Shown: positions 41,024 to 51,590, counted from the first letter of the stretch. The stretch: 64,000 nucleotides of DNA from Salinisphaera sp. (GCA_027858915.1 JAQIBT010000111.1:62001-126000); one strand, 5' to 3'. Notes: generated by a model not told the origin, from the letters alone. Program-made: numbers and translations.

Positions 41024-41797
41024 ATGTTGATCAATATCCTGATCGCCGCGATTGTTGTCATCGTGATTTTCATCTTTGCCTCGATCAAGATCCTGCCGGA
41101 ATACGAGCGCGGTGTGATGTTCACGCTGGGCCGGATGACGGGCGTGAAAGGGCCGGGGCTTTTCATTGTCGTGCCGTTCGTCCAGAAGATGATCAAGGTC
41201 GACATGCGCGTGACCGTGATGGACGTGCCCACGCAGGACGTGATTTCGCGCGACAACGTGTCCGTGCACGTCAACGCGGTGGTCTATTTCCGCGTGATCG
41301 AGGCACAGAAAGCAATCGTGGAGGTAGAGAATTTCTATAACGCCATCAGTCAGCTGTCGCAGACCACCCTGCGCAGCGTGCTTGGCCAGCACGAGCTGGA
41401 CGACATGCTGGCCGCGCGCGACAAGCTTAACGCCGATATCGAGAATATCCTCGACTCGCAGACCGACGCCTGGGGCATCAAGGTCGCGAACGTCGAGATC
41501 AAGCAGGTTGAGCTGGATGAGAGCATGACTCGTGCGATTGCACGCCAAGCCGAAGCCGAGCGCTCGCGCCGGGCCAAGATCATCAACGCCGAGGGCGAAG
41601 TGCAGGCTGCCGAAAACCTGCGCAAGGCAGCGCACGAATTATCCCGCGAGCCACAGGCCATGCAGCTACGCTACCTGCAGACCCTGCTCGATATGGGTTC
41701 CAACGAGAACTCGACGATCGTATTCCCCCTCCCCATGGACCTCATCGAGCCCTTGCTGAAGGCATCCAAGCGCTGGGCCAAGGATGATGAAGAGTAG
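41024..41797 (+). CDS. slipin/stomatin SPFH-domain protein
   Basis: IKILPEYERGVMFTLGRMTGVKGPGLFIVVPFVQKMIKVDMRVTVMDVPTQDVISRDNVSVHVNAVVYFRVIEAQKAIVEVENFYNAISQLSQTTLRSVLGQHELDDML. Confidence 0.97.
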   Translation: MLINILIAAIVVIVIFIFASIKILPEYERGVMFTLGRMTGVKGPGLFIVVPFVQKMIKVDMRVTVMDVPTQDVISRDNVSVHVNAVVYFRVIEAQKAIVEVENFYNAISQLSQTTLRSVLGQHELDDMLAARDKLNADIENILDSQTDAWGIKVANVEIKQVELDESMTRAIARQAEAERSRRAKIINAEGEVQAAENLRKAAHELSREPQAMQLRYLQTLLDMGSNENSTIVFPLPMDLIEPLLKASKRWAKDDEE

Positions 41798-41809
41798 CGG
41801 CGCGATGGC

Positions 41810-42484
41810 TTATTCGGGCTCGCGGACCGGCGGTTCGAACCGCTCGCCACGCGCCAAGGCCACGCGTTGGGCGAGACCGAGCAGCATACCGGCGGTCGCG
41901 CCCCAGATATGGTCATCACCGAAGTCAATGGCGTAGATATAATAGTCGAGGCCGTTGCGATGGACCGAGCGCGCACTGTAGTGCGCGGCATTCATCGCAT
42001 ACACCAGCGGCACCGGGAACAGGCGCGCCACTTCCCGCTGGTCAGGCTGCAACACAGCGCCCGGCGTGACCCAGCCGACAAACGGGCTGATCGCAAATCC
42101 GGTCACCGTGCTGTAGACAGGTAGTCTTCCCAGCAGACTGACCGTCGCGGGATCGAGTCCGATCTCTTCGCGGGCTTCGCGCAGCGCGGCAGCCGCGGCG
42201 TTGTCGTCGAACAGCTCTACGCGGCCGCCCGGGAAACTGATCTGGCCGGGGTGATGACGCAGTGAATGACTGCGCTCGGTGAACCAGACAAACGGCTCAT
42301 CGTCTGCCACCACAGCGACCAGCACGCTGGCTTGTCGGCGGTTGACTTCAGACATCGACTCGCGGCGTGCCGGCAAGACCTGCTTTTCTGGCACCCTCAA
42401 CGTCAATGCTTCCACCAGCAGCTGCCGCCAATCCGTATCCTGGCGATGCGCGTATCGATGATCGCTTGCGCTGGATTCAGTCAC
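41810..42484 (-). CDS. nudL: NUDIX hydrolase, CoA pyrophosphatase (NudL-like)
   Basis: LRHHPGQISFPGGRVELFDDNAAAAALREAREEIGLDPATVSLLGRLPVYSTVTGFAISPFVGWV; Nudix box plus the NudL upstream motif HxGQISFPGG. Confidence 0.92.
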   Translation of the reverse strand: MTESSASDHRYAHRQDTDWRQLLVEALTLRVPEKQVLPARRESMSEVNRRQASVLVAVVADDEPFVWFTERSHSLRHHPGQISFPGGRVELFDDNAAAAALREAREEIGLDPATVSLLGRLPVYSTVTGFAISPFVGWVTPGAVLQPDQREVARLFPVPLVYAMNAAHYSARSVHRNGLDYYIYAIDFGDDHIWGATAGMLLGLAQRVALARGERFEPPVREPE

Positions 42485-42806
42485 CCGATGACAGTTTCTC
42501 TGCGTGTGCCTTGGTCAGCGACTGGAAGCGCGGCGTCAGCCCAGTGTCTGCATACATTGGATCCCCGAGTTCGTCGTAGGCCGCCACCTCGCTGCCAGGT
42601 TCGTAAACGAACGACGTCGTCAGCTCGTCAAGCGCGCTGGCGAGCAGATCAGTTATCACCCGGTCTCGCGTAAGCCCGGGGAACATTTCGGTCAACGCTT
42701 CGATCTTGGCCGCATCGTATAAAGGCAGACGAACGTTGTAGCTGTGGTCAGTTCGCGGCTCGCTCGCCGTATCCTGCCATTGCGATACCAGTTCACCGAT
42801 TTTCAT
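42477..42806 (-). CDS. conserved hypothetical protein
   Basis: MKIGELVSQWQDTASEPRTDHSYNVRLPLYDAAKIEALTEMFPGLTRDRVITDLLASALDELTTSFVYEPGSEVAAYDELGDPMYADTGLTPRFQSLTKAHAEKL; overlaps nudL by 8 nt. Confidence 0.75.
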   Translation of the reverse strand: MKIGELVSQWQDTASEPRTDHSYNVRLPLYDAAKIEALTEMFPGLTRDRVITDLLASALDELTTSFVYEPGSEVAAYDELGDPMYADTGLTPRFQSLTKAHAEKLSSGD

Positions 42807-42974
42807 GATCGAACAACTCCTGTTTTTCACTGCGACAACATCCGTAAGATAAATGAATATCGATACTCTCTTCTATGCGGCTTTCGGCTTCCTTAAGAGA
42901 ACCTATCCCAGCCGTTGACCGGACGCCGGGCGGCTGCTAGCTTTGCGCCTGTTTTCACGACGGATGGCACGGCG

Positions 42975-43241
42975 ATGGCGAAGGCGAAGGCAGAAAAGAC
43001 CTGGAGCCTGAAGGAAATCGACAGCGCGCGCGGTGACAGCAAGGGCACGGCCTTTCTGGCATTCAAGGAGCTCAAGGATAGTTTCGACGAAGGCCGTGAC
43101 TTCTATTATCTGAATTCGGCACACGACGGCCGTGAAATCGAGAAGCTGCGCGCTGCCGGCCGGATCTATGAGACCACGGTGAACGCCATCCTCCTGACCG
43201 AGGCAGGCTATTCTTCTATCGTCGATTATCTTGACGGCTGA
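42975..43241 (+). CDS. hypothetical protein
   Basis: MAKAKAEKTWSLKEIDSARGDSKGTAFLAFKELKDSFDEGRDFYYLNSAHDGREIEKLRAAGRIYETTVNAILLTEAGYSSIVDYLDG; coding-like composition. Confidence 0.7.
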   Translation: MAKAKAEKTWSLKEIDSARGDSKGTAFLAFKELKDSFDEGRDFYYLNSAHDGREIEKLRAAGRIYETTVNAILLTEAGYSSIVDYLDG

Positions 43242-43340
43242 GTCGCCCGCATTCGCATTGCTGTGTTGCATACTGCGTCCGGTATTCACCGGCCTGCACG
43301 AATCCGCGTTTAGAACGCGTCGACCCAAGATTTTTTTCTC

Positions 43341-43664
43341 ATGACCGACGCGCGCGATCTTTTGCTCCGAATGCCAACCTGTTTCAAACCGGATACCGCT
43401 GGCGATCTGTCGATGACCGCGCAGTATCTGATCAGCCAGCCGGTGTATCTCACCATCGCCAACGGTCACTGCGAAGCACACGAAGGCCGTGCGGACTCGC
43501 CGGATGTGACTATCCGGGTACGTGACGAGCATTTGATCCAAATGATGAGCGGCCGGATGCGCGGTTTCACGGCGTTCATCACCGGCCGAGTCAAGGTCGA
43601 AGGAAACTACGCGCTGGCCCAGAAACTGCAATCCCTGTTCGAGCCGAGGAAGTTATTCCGGTGA
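43341..43664 (+). CDS. SCP2 sterol-binding domain protein
   Basis: YLTIANGHCEAHEGRADSPDVTIRVRDEHLIQMMSGRMRGFTAFITGRVKVEGNYALAQKLQSLF. Confidence 0.9.
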   Translation: MTDARDLLLRMPTCFKPDTAGDLSMTAQYLISQPVYLTIANGHCEAHEGRADSPDVTIRVRDEHLIQMMSGRMRGFTAFITGRVKVEGNYALAQKLQSLFEPRKLFR

Positions 43665-44425
43665 ACGCCAGGGTCGCGTGGCTGACCGAGCACGCTGAAG
43701 ATCAAGCCGCGGTACTCGCGCATACGCTGGGCCTGGCGATCGTTACCGCGCCGCCGGATCACGGCTACTACCTGCAGCAGGAACCCGACGGGTTAACGCT
43801 GCATCACGCCACGGCTGCGGCAACTGACAACGGCCTGCGACTCGATTTCCTCGGCAACCAACAACAGCGGCGCGCGGCCGGCGGCCGACAGTCCTTGCTT
43901 GCAAAGGCCTTTGGCCTGCATCGTCATCCGCCCTGCTCGGTTATCGATACGACCTGTGGCATGGGCCGTGACAGTCTGATGCTGGCTACGCTGGGTTGCC
44001 CGGTTCGTTCACTCGAGCGTCACCCGGCGTTGTATGCACTGCTGGCCGACGCCCGAGCGCGTGCCGAGCAGGCCGATTCTCGTCCGGACTGGCTGGCACG
44101 CTGGGCTGCACCGATATTCGCCGATGCCCAGACCTGGCTTGATGAGAACGCACAGACGTTTACGCCCGACGCAATCTATATCGACCCCATGTTTGCCGGC
44201 GGCCGGCGCAAGGCCCAGCCACAGAAAGCACTGGCCTGGCTGAGCGAAATCGCCGGCGCAGACACGGACGCCGCAGAACTGCTGGCCTGTGCGACGCAAC
44301 ACGCCCGCCGTCGGGTCGTGGTCAAGCAGCACCATCGCAGCGCACCGCTCGCGCCGCCCGACAATCAGATCGTTGGCAAGGCCGTGCGCTTCGATATTTA
44401 TCTGAAGGCACCGGCCCAAGGCTGA
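43661..44425 (+). CDS. rsmJ: 16S rRNA (guanine1516-N2)-methyltransferase
   Basis: SLLAKAFGLHRHPPCSVIDTTCGMGRDSLMLATLGCPVRSLERHPALYALLADA...PDAIYIDPMFAGGRRKAQPQKAL; diagnostic of RsmJ. Confidence 0.93.
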   Translation: MNARVAWLTEHAEDQAAVLAHTLGLAIVTAPPDHGYYLQQEPDGLTLHHATAAATDNGLRLDFLGNQQQRRAAGGRQSLLAKAFGLHRHPPCSVIDTTCGMGRDSLMLATLGCPVRSLERHPALYALLADARARAEQADSRPDWLARWAAPIFADAQTWLDENAQTFTPDAIYIDPMFAGGRRKAQPQKALAWLSEIAGADTDAAELLACATQHARRRVVVKQHHRSAPLAPPDNQIVGKAVRFDIYLKAPAQG

Positions 44426-44572
44426 CACCCTCCACCAACAAAGCGCGACACGCCAGCAAAAGCCGGCAATCGCCGGATAAATGCCTTCCGTATTCACCCC
44501 GCACATGAATGTCCATGCGCGAACGATATTCCCGTCTTTACGGGCAGTCATTCATGATTCTGGTATGACCAT

Positions 44573-45103
44573 CTATACGTCGAGTGGGCGCAATCCAGCC
44601 CGAAAACGCCGCCCGTTATCGACGTAGTGATCGGCGGAGCGTGTCAGCCCGGCAATCTCCTCGTCGCTCAGCTCGCGTTTCACCCGGCCGGGCACGCCGA
44701 TCACCAGACAATTGTCGGGAATTGTCTTGCCTTCGGGGATCAGAGCGCCGGCGCCGATCAGGCAGTTCCTGCCAATCGTGGCGCCGTTGAGTATCACCGC
44801 CTGAATGCCAACGAGGCTGTTATCACCGATAGTGCAGCCGTGCAGCATGGCCTGATGGCCTACCGTCACGCCACGTCCCAGCGTCAGCGGATATCCCGGA
44901 TCGGTATGCAGCACGCAACCGTCCTGCACGTTACTGCGCTCACCGACGATAATGAGTTCCTGATCACCGCGCAGTGTCGCACCAAACCAGACGCTGCTGG
45001 CGGTCATCAGCCGAATACGCCCTACCACCGTCGCATTCCCGGCGACGAAGTAGTCGTGGTCGGCTGGCACTTCCGGACGATGATCTTCCAGTTCGTGCAA
45101 CAT
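44573..45103 (-). CDS. gamma-carbonic anhydrase family (YrdA-like) hexapeptide protein
   Basis: [91 protein letters not shown]; left-handed beta-helix repeats with His ligands. Confidence 0.95.
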   Translation of the reverse strand: MLHELEDHRPEVPADHDYFVAGNATVVGRIRLMTASSVWFGATLRGDQELIIVGERSNVQDGCVLHTDPGYPLTLGRGVTVGHQAMLHGCTIGDNSLVGIQAVILNGATIGRNCLIGAGALIPEGKTIPDNCLVIGVPGRVKRELSDEEIAGLTRSADHYVDNGRRFRAGLRPLDV

Positions 45104-45117
45104 GTTTTTCTCCTCAG

Positions 45118-45816
45118 CTATGAGCCGGCAGCCGCCGGCGCGGTGGGCCTGCGAGCCACATCGTCTCGGACATAGACCGGTTGGGCCTGGGCTGGCGAAA
45201 CAGCCGCGCCGTGCTCTATCAGGGGTATCGCCAGCCGCGCCATATCCAGCGCGTGCGGAAATACACAGCCGGCAGCTACGACCTGTGCCTCGATTGCCTC
45301 GTCGACAAACGACCAGCCGTTGCCGGCGTAGGCGATGTCCGCTGCGGCGTCGCGCCAGTCCAGCAACGCAGGGCGAATGACGCGCTCGGGCTCAAGCAGG
45401 CGGGGCATGGATCGGTCGCGCGCCCATTCTGCCGTATAGATTTCGCCCATGCGCGCGTCGGTCACTACTCTGGCGCGCTGCGCATGCGAGTCGATCGAGA
45501 GCGCACGCGACGCCAGCGATTGCAGCGTCGATACCGGCACCACGACGCAGCCAGCGCCGGCCGCCAGCCCCTGGACCAGGCCGGCGGCTATGCGCAGGCC
45601 GGTAAAAGCTCCCGGACCGCGCCCGAAGGCAATCGCCGTCAGATTAGCCAGCCGGAGCCCCTGTTCGGCGAGTAGCGCCTGTACCACGGGCAACAACCGG
45701 CTTGCATGGGCTCGCGGCGCGATTTCGAAATGCTCGCGCGCCTGGTCAGGCTGTTCGCTATCCAGAAAAGCGACCGACAGAGCTTCGGTGGAGGCATCCA
45801 GTGCCAGGATTTTCAT
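45118..45816 (-). CDS. tsaB: tRNA threonylcarbamoyladenosine biosynthesis protein TsaB
   Basis: [18 protein letters not shown]...[49 protein letters not shown]. Confidence 0.96.
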   Translation of the reverse strand: MKILALDASTEALSVAFLDSEQPDQAREHFEIAPRAHASRLLPVVQALLAEQGLRLANLTAIAFGRGPGAFTGLRIAAGLVQGLAAGAGCVVVPVSTLQSLASRALSIDSHAQRARVVTDARMGEIYTAEWARDRSMPRLLEPERVIRPALLDWRDAAADIAYAGNGWSFVDEAIEAQVVAAGCVFPHALDMARLAIPLIEHGAAVSPAQAQPVYVRDDVARRPTAPAAAGS

Positions 45817-45835
45817 GCCGCGCCTCGCCTGCGTT

Positions 45836-47746
45836 TCATACAGCCCCTATGGCATCGACAAAGGCACAGGCTGCACTGCGCTGGCGGGTAATCGGCATGG
45901 GCGGCAGACTGGCGCGGATCACGCTGCCGTAGCGCGCGGTAAACAGGCGTGGATCACAGATGGCCAGCACGCCGCGATCCTCGGCGTCACGAATCAGCCG
46001 GCCGACGCCCTGCTTGAGTGCAATCACGGCCTGCGGCAGCTGATAGTCCATGAAAGGATTGGCCCCGGCCGACTTCATGGCCGTGAAACGCGCGGCCAGC
46101 ACCGGATCGGCAGGCGAGGCAAACGGCAGCTTGTCGATAATCACCAGACGTAGCGCACGCCCGCGAACATCAACGCCCTCCCAGAAGCTGCTGGTCGCGA
46201 CCAGAATCGCGTTCTCGTCGCTGCGAAACCGATCCAACAGGCTGGCACGCGGCGCGTGGCCCTGCATCAGCGGATCGAAACCGGCTTCTATCAGCGCGTC
46301 GCCGTAACGCGCCACCGCGCGGTAACTGGTACACAACAAAAAAGTGCCGCCCTCGGCCGCCGTGATCAGCGCAATGGCTTCGGAGATGACGGCGTCGTCG
46401 AAATCGGGGGCAGATGGATTGGGCATATGCTGCGGCGCATAGAGCAGCGCGTTCTTTTCATAGTCGAAAGGACTTGGCAACACCTGTTGCTTGATATCCA
46501 CCAGACCCAATCGGTCGCAGAAATACGCCAGATCGTTCTTTACCGCCAGCGTGGCCGAAGTGAAGATCCATGCCCCCGGCGTGGTGTCGATTGCGCGCGC
46601 GAAGGGTGTTGCCACATCCAGCGGCGTGCTGTGCCATATCCAACTCGACCCACGCTGTTCGAGCCAGCTGACCCGCTCCCCGTCTTCGGCGATCACCACG
46701 TCTAGTCGCTCGCGAATCTCGCGCGTACGGCGTGCCAGCGATTTGAGCCCTTCGCTTCTGGCGACTACGGGTTCCAGCGCAGACTCGATGGTGTGCAAGG
46801 ACTCAGCGAGCGCGTCACGTGCGACTTCGCGATCCGGCGTTGCCGTCGCTCGCCAGTCCTGACTGGCCGAACCGTCCTGCCCGATCGCGTCAGAGAACTG
46901 TCGTTCAACCGTTGTCAGATCACCGAACACCGCAGCGATTTCCGGCATGTCCCCGCCGAGCTGCTCCAGTTCCGCGCGGCCGTCACGGTCCAGATCGCGC
47001 AGCTGCCGGGAAGACACGGCCTGGCCAAAGAACCGGCCGGCGATATCGGCCAGCTTGTGGGCTTCGTCCAACACGATCGCATCGGCGCCCGGCAGCACCT
47101 CGCCAAAGCCGGATTCGCGCAGCGTCAGATCGGCAAACAGCAGGTAGTGATTGGCAATGACTATATCGGCCGCCTGCGCCTCCCGGCGCGCGGCCAGCAC
47201 CCAGCATTGGTCATAGAGCGGGCATTCTGTACCCAGACAGTTGTCCGTGGTCGATGTGATCCGAGGCCAGAGCGCATCGCCATCGCCCGGATCGCCGAAC
47301 TCCGCGATATCGCCGGTCCGGGTCGAACGCGCCCATTCGCGAACCCGACGCAGGCTGGAGGCGAGATACAGATCGCCGCTGTTCTCGGTCATTTCCAGGC
47401 GATGCAAGCACAAATAATTGCCGCGGCCCTTGAGCACTGCGGCGTGCACGCTGCGTCCAAGGACGCTTTGAGCCAGCGGTATGTCCTTGTCCAATAACTG
47501 GGTCTGCAGATAGCGCGTCGCGGTCGATACGATCACCTTGCGACGCGACGCCAATGCCGGCAGCAGATAAGCCAGCGTCTTGCCGGTACCGGTGCCTGCC
47601 TCGACCACGAGCCGGCCGCCCTGATCGATGGCCTCAGCGACCGCGGCCGCCATTTCTGCCTGACCGCCGCGCGGTCGATAGCCCGGCAACGCTGCGCGCA
47701 GCGCAGCGTCGTCTTCGAACAATGCGGCGCCGGCCGCCGCGGTCAC
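45836..47746 (-). CDS. yoaA: ATP-dependent helicase, YoaA/DinG (XPD-like) family
   Basis: YRPRGGQAEMAAAVAEAIDQGGRLVVEAGTGTGKTLAYLLPALASRRKVIVSTATRYLQTQLLDKDIP...NYLCLHRLE...VIANHYLLFADL...IVLDEAHKL...ATSSFWEGVDVRGRALRLVIIDKLPFASPADP. Confidence 0.95.
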   Translation of the reverse strand: MTAAAGAALFEDDAALRAALPGYRPRGGQAEMAAAVAEAIDQGGRLVVEAGTGTGKTLAYLLPALASRRKVIVSTATRYLQTQLLDKDIPLAQSVLGRSVHAAVLKGRGNYLCLHRLEMTENSGDLYLASSLRRVREWARSTRTGDIAEFGDPGDGDALWPRITSTTDNCLGTECPLYDQCWVLAARREAQAADIVIANHYLLFADLTLRESGFGEVLPGADAIVLDEAHKLADIAGRFFGQAVSSRQLRDLDRDGRAELEQLGGDMPEIAAVFGDLTTVERQFSDAIGQDGSASQDWRATATPDREVARDALAESLHTIESALEPVVARSEGLKSLARRTREIRERLDVVIAEDGERVSWLEQRGSSWIWHSTPLDVATPFARAIDTTPGAWIFTSATLAVKNDLAYFCDRLGLVDIKQQVLPSPFDYEKNALLYAPQHMPNPSAPDFDDAVISEAIALITAAEGGTFLLCTSYRAVARYGDALIEAGFDPLMQGHAPRASLLDRFRSDENAILVATSSFWEGVDVRGRALRLVIIDKLPFASPADPVLAARFTAMKSAGANPFMDYQLPQAVIALKQGVGRLIRDAEDRGVLAICDPRLFTARYGSVIRASLPPMPITRQRSAACAFVDAIGAV

Positions 47747-48360
47747 TGGCTGTACTGCGACGCCGCGTCGCTGAAGTTCGCCGCGCGCGCACTGGCCTGA
47801 CTGGCACCCTGGCTGTCACCGGACGAACGACGTGCTTCGGCAATCATGCGCCAGTTGCCGGCCTCGACGAACGGATTGTTGTTCGAGAGGCTGTTCGACT
47901 TCATCGCCATCTGCTCGGCCTGTCCGGTCTGGCCTTGGGCCAGGCGCACGGCTGCCAGCCGCTGGTAGATAAACGGGTTGCGCGGCGCGATATCAAGCGC
48001 GCGTTCCAGCGTCGCCGCCGAAGCATCCATGTGGCCGGCCTTGGCGAGCGTATCGGCGCTGCCCAGCAACGACATCACCGCTGGACTGCTGATCTGCGAG
48101 GCCTGTTTGGGCGGCACCTTGACCGGCGCCGGCTGGCCGTTTGACTGCGTTGGGTTGGAAGACTGGCTACCCGAGGCGTTCGGCTGGCCGGTATTAGGCT
48201 GTGCCGGCGGCATGCCAGCCCCCGGTTGTGTCCCGTAGACGTGGCCAGGCTGGCCTTGTTCGGTACCGGGCGCCGGGCGATTGATGTTCTGACTGGCACA
48301 GCCGGCCAGAATAGATATCGCAGCGATCGTCGCCATACGCCCAATGACTTGCTTGTTCAT
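47743..48360 (-). CDS. TPR-type lipoprotein
   Basis: MNKQVIGRMATIAAISILAGCASQ lipobox; Pro/Gln/Asn-rich linker; C-terminal TPR-like region SADTLAKAGHMDASAATLERALDIAPRNPFIYQRLAAVRLAQGQTGQAEQMAMKSNSL. Confidence 0.88.
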   Translation of the reverse strand: MNKQVIGRMATIAAISILAGCASQNINRPAPGTEQGQPGHVYGTQPGAGMPPAQPNTGQPNASGSQSSNPTQSNGQPAPVKVPPKQASQISSPAVMSLLGSADTLAKAGHMDASAATLERALDIAPRNPFIYQRLAAVRLAQGQTGQAEQMAMKSNSLSNNNPFVEAGNWRMIAEARRSSGDSQGASQASARAANFSDAASQYSQ

Positions 48361-48445
48361 GTATCTCAACACTCTCTGGCGGCCAGCGGAGTCGATATTT
48401 TACACGGCTCGTCCGGCGAGGAGCAGCCGTGTGCCCTGCGGACCT

Positions 48446-50887
48446 CTAGAACAACCGCTGGAACCAGCTGCCCTTGTCCTCCTGCTTGTTTTCCTGGTCC
48501 CGATGCTGCGTGTTTGCACGCATGATATCGGTGTCACACGGTGACAGGCCCTGCGGTACGAAGCCCTTCATGAAAGGCACCTTCGCCGCGTCGCCGCAAC
48601 TTTGCCCGTACTGATAGAGCCCTTGGATATCGCCGGCACCGTCGTTTGGCTTGGAAGGGTCGAACACCATGCGCAGCGGCACCTGGACCACGCTGTCCGG
48701 CGGCGTGTTGACGATACCGTGCACGTTGATGTCGTTCATTATGTGTGCCCAGATCGGTAAGGCACCGGTTGCGCCGGTCAGCTTTGCACTCTGATTGTCA
48801 TCCCGACCGACCCACACCACGCCAACCCGGTTGGCGCCGAATCCGGCAAACCAGCTGTCCACCAGATTATTGGTGGTACCGGTCTTTCCTGCCAGGGTCT
48901 TGCTGGAAGGCAACACGTCATACATGCCCGCGCCGGTGCCGTGGCGTGCCACGCGCTCCATCAGCCACTGGGTGATATACGCTGGCCCGGGTTTGATCAC
49001 TCGATTAATCTTGAGTGGGTAACGATTGAGCGGTTTACCCTCACGCGTCGTAACGTCGCGGATCGCACGCAAGGGCGTGTAGTAGCCGCCGGTCGCCAGC
49101 GTGTTGTAGACCTGTGCGACTTCGAGCGGCGTCATGTCGACTGCCCCCAAAGCCAGGGCCGGCACGGCCAGCGGGTCGCCGCGGTAACCTAGCTTGTGCA
49201 AGGTCTTGATGATGTTGGGAATACCGGCAGTCAGCGAAAGTCGCGAACTGGCAATGTTAAGGCTGTGCTCAATGGCGTAATAGAGCGGCACTGCCGTCCC
49301 GTGATTGCGATGCGAATAATTATCGGGGCGCCAGGTCTTGCCGTTCGCCAGTTTGACAGCCAACGGCGAATCGTCGAGCGGCGTGATCGCGTTGAACTGC
49401 GACGGATCCTCCAGCGCGGTGAGATAGTCCACCGGTTTCATCAGTGAGCCGATCGAGCGATGCGCGTCCAGCGCGCGGTTGAAGCCCGCGAATCCCGCGT
49501 CGCGGCCACCGACCAGGGCCAGCACGTTGCCGCCCTCGACGCTGGTGATGATCGCCGCAGCCTGTAGCGAATCCGCCTTGATTCCTCCATGGGCTTTCTC
49601 GGCGCGTTTGAGGCCCTGGGCCACCTCTTTCTCGGCGTCTTGCTGGATGGTCGGATCCAGCGTCGTGAATATTCTCAGGCCCTCGCCGGTCAGATCGCTG
49701 TCCTTGTACTGGCCGTGGAGTTGCCGGCGCACCAGATCGATGAACGCCGGGTATTGCGTGTTGCCACGCGCCGAATGCTCGGAGACGCCCAGTGGCGCCT
49801 GCTCGGCCTTGTGCCACGCCTTGTCGCCCAGAAAACCGGCGTGGTGCCACATGTTAAGGACGAGATTTCGCCGGCGAGTGGCGCGTTTGGGGTTGCGCCG
49901 CGGGTTGTAATAGTTGGGGCCCTTGACCATGGCCACGAGCAGTGCGATCTGGCTGGGCTGCAACTCCTGGATCGGCCGCTGGAAATAGAAATAGCTGGCC
50001 AGCCCGAAGCCGTGGATCGCCCGCCCGCCGTCCTGGCCGAGATAGACCTCGTTGAGATACGCCTCGAGAATTTCGTCCTTGGAATAGTGGGCGTACAGCA
50101 GGATCGCCATCAGGGCTTCCTTGCCCTTGCGCGCTAGTGTCTGTTTATCGCTGAGGTAGAAGTTCTTGACCAGCTGCTGAGTGATGGTCGAGCCGCCCTG
50201 CACGATGCGACCGGCCCGTATATCGGCGATCGCCGCTCGCAGTATGCCTTTGGGAGAGATGCCCCAGTTGTGCATGAAATCACGATCTTCGACCGTGATC
50301 AGGCCGGCAGGCAACATCGGCGGTACGTCGCCCAATTTGACCAGAATACGGTCGGTGCCGTGGCTGGGATAGATACTGCCGATCATCAGCGGATCGAGCC
50401 GGATCAACGGCACAGCTGCCTTGCCGTCCAGCGCTTTGATCCCGCTGATACCGGTGCTGTTGAAATCGACCTCGATACGACGATCGGGCTGTGTGCCGTC
50501 CCAGAACTGAAAACGGCGGGTATGAATCGACAGACTGGAGCTTGCACTATCAAACGTGCCCTGCTGCGATAGGTCGCTGGTCTCTCGATAACCCTGGCGT
50601 TCGAGTTTCGACTCCAGGCTTTTTTCCGACAGATCCAGGCCAGCATACAACTGCAGAGGGCTGGCGTAGATCTTCGCCGGAAGCTTCCAGCGCGTGCCCT
50701 CGAACTTGGTACGTACCTCGCCGTCCAGGTGGACCATGTATATGGCGAGCGCCGCGAGCGCCGCACAGATCAGCAACAGCAGATAAGGCAACAGGCGGCG
50801 TGTGAAACTGCGCCGGGGCTTGTTCGATGCGCGCGAACGGCGCTTGGGTTTGCTATTTTTCGAGGCCAACAGGTTCATCCACGCCAA
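48446..50887 (-). CDS. mrcB: bifunctional penicillin-binding protein 1B
   Basis: Transglycosylase EDRDFMHNWGISPKGILRAAIADIRAGRIVQGGSTITQQLVKNFYL; transpeptidase RSIGSLMKPVDYLTAL, KTGTTNNLVDSWFAGFG; UvrB-interaction-like N-terminal region (FEGTRWKLPAKIYASPLQLYAGLDLS). Confidence 0.97.
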   Translation of the reverse strand: MAWMNLLASKNSKPKRRSRASNKPRRSFTRRLLPYLLLLICAALAALAIYMVHLDGEVRTKFEGTRWKLPAKIYASPLQLYAGLDLSEKSLESKLERQGYRETSDLSQQGTFDSASSSLSIHTRRFQFWDGTQPDRRIEVDFNSTGISGIKALDGKAAVPLIRLDPLMIGSIYPSHGTDRILVKLGDVPPMLPAGLITVEDRDFMHNWGISPKGILRAAIADIRAGRIVQGGSTITQQLVKNFYLSDKQTLARKGKEALMAILLYAHYSKDEILEAYLNEVYLGQDGGRAIHGFGLASYFYFQRPIQELQPSQIALLVAMVKGPNYYNPRRNPKRATRRRNLVLNMWHHAGFLGDKAWHKAEQAPLGVSEHSARGNTQYPAFIDLVRRQLHGQYKDSDLTGEGLRIFTTLDPTIQQDAEKEVAQGLKRAEKAHGGIKADSLQAAAIITSVEGGNVLALVGGRDAGFAGFNRALDAHRSIGSLMKPVDYLTALEDPSQFNAITPLDDSPLAVKLANGKTWRPDNYSHRNHGTAVPLYYAIEHSLNIASSRLSLTAGIPNIIKTLHKLGYRGDPLAVPALALGAVDMTPLEVAQVYNTLATGGYYTPLRAIRDVTTREGKPLNRYPLKINRVIKPGPAYITQWLMERVARHGTGAGMYDVLPSSKTLAGKTGTTNNLVDSWFAGFGANRVGVVWVGRDDNQSAKLTGATGALPIWAHIMNDINVHGIVNTPPDSVVQVPLRMVFDPSKPNDGAGDIQGLYQYGQSCGDAAKVPFMKGFVPQGLSPCDTDIMRANTQHRDQENKQEDKGSWFQRLF

Positions 50888-50935
50888 GGACCAGCGGCGA
50901 TAGTATCAAGGAAGATCGCGATGCGTTATATCGAC

Positions 50936-51449
50936 CTAGCAGCCTGTCGGACTTGAGGTCACAGCAACAGCGATCCGCACGCCAGCAAGGAAAAGTGCAC
51001 CGTCTGGGTGCATTCACAGGGTTTCTAGCGGCGGCTTTCGTCGAAACGAACGGATTCCCGGCCGTTTCAGGCCCTCTGGACGGATTTCGGGCGCAGCATG
51101 GCCATACGTTTGAAGTTCCACGCCAGACACACCAGGGTCCATTCGTGGCTAACGTGCGCCAGCCCGCGCAGCAGGAATTGGCGGAACTTCAACAACGCCG
51201 GATGGTAGGCGTCGCTGCCGCGACCGGCATAAGCGCCCTTGATCGCTGAAAGGTCCAGCCCTTCCACCACATCCACCACCTAGCACGCCAAGTGCGCCAA
51301 GTGCGACTCCGGTAGCCAGTCCTGCACGGACGGCGGCAACAAATAGTCGGTCTCGCGGTCGATCAGTCGAAATCTGCGCATGCCATCGGTCGTGGTCGAG
51401 GATGGCCCATTTTAGCCGAGGAGGACGGGTAAATCCGACAGGCTGCTAG
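50936..51449 (-). mobile_element. internally deleted IS1182-like element (non-autonomous remnant)
   Basis: Near-perfect terminal IRs CTAGCAGCCTGTCGGACTT / AAATCCGACAGGCTGCTAG. Minus frame: MRRFRLIDRETDYLLPPSVQDWLPESHLAHLAC*VVDVVEGLDLSAIKGAYAGRGSDAYHPALL fused to KFRQFLLRGLAHVSHEWTLVCLAWNFKRMAMLRPKS, i.e. transposase N- and C-termini with the catalytic core missing and one internal TAG. Confidence 0.88.
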
Positions 51450-51590
51450 TTGGCGCGTTCGTAGCCGCATGTGTTGCGGCCCGGGCTCCGATGGCCCGCT
51501 CCAGTGTCAAGGTTTTGACAAAAATCTTCTGAGCCTCGCTTATCGGATTACGCAATAGAAAAAGGCACCAAACAGCAAACCGATCCTTCC

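Noticed and set aside
40688-41635. 315-aa antisense ORF over nfeD/slipin
   Set aside because: His/Asp-rich shadow of well-supported plus-strand genes.
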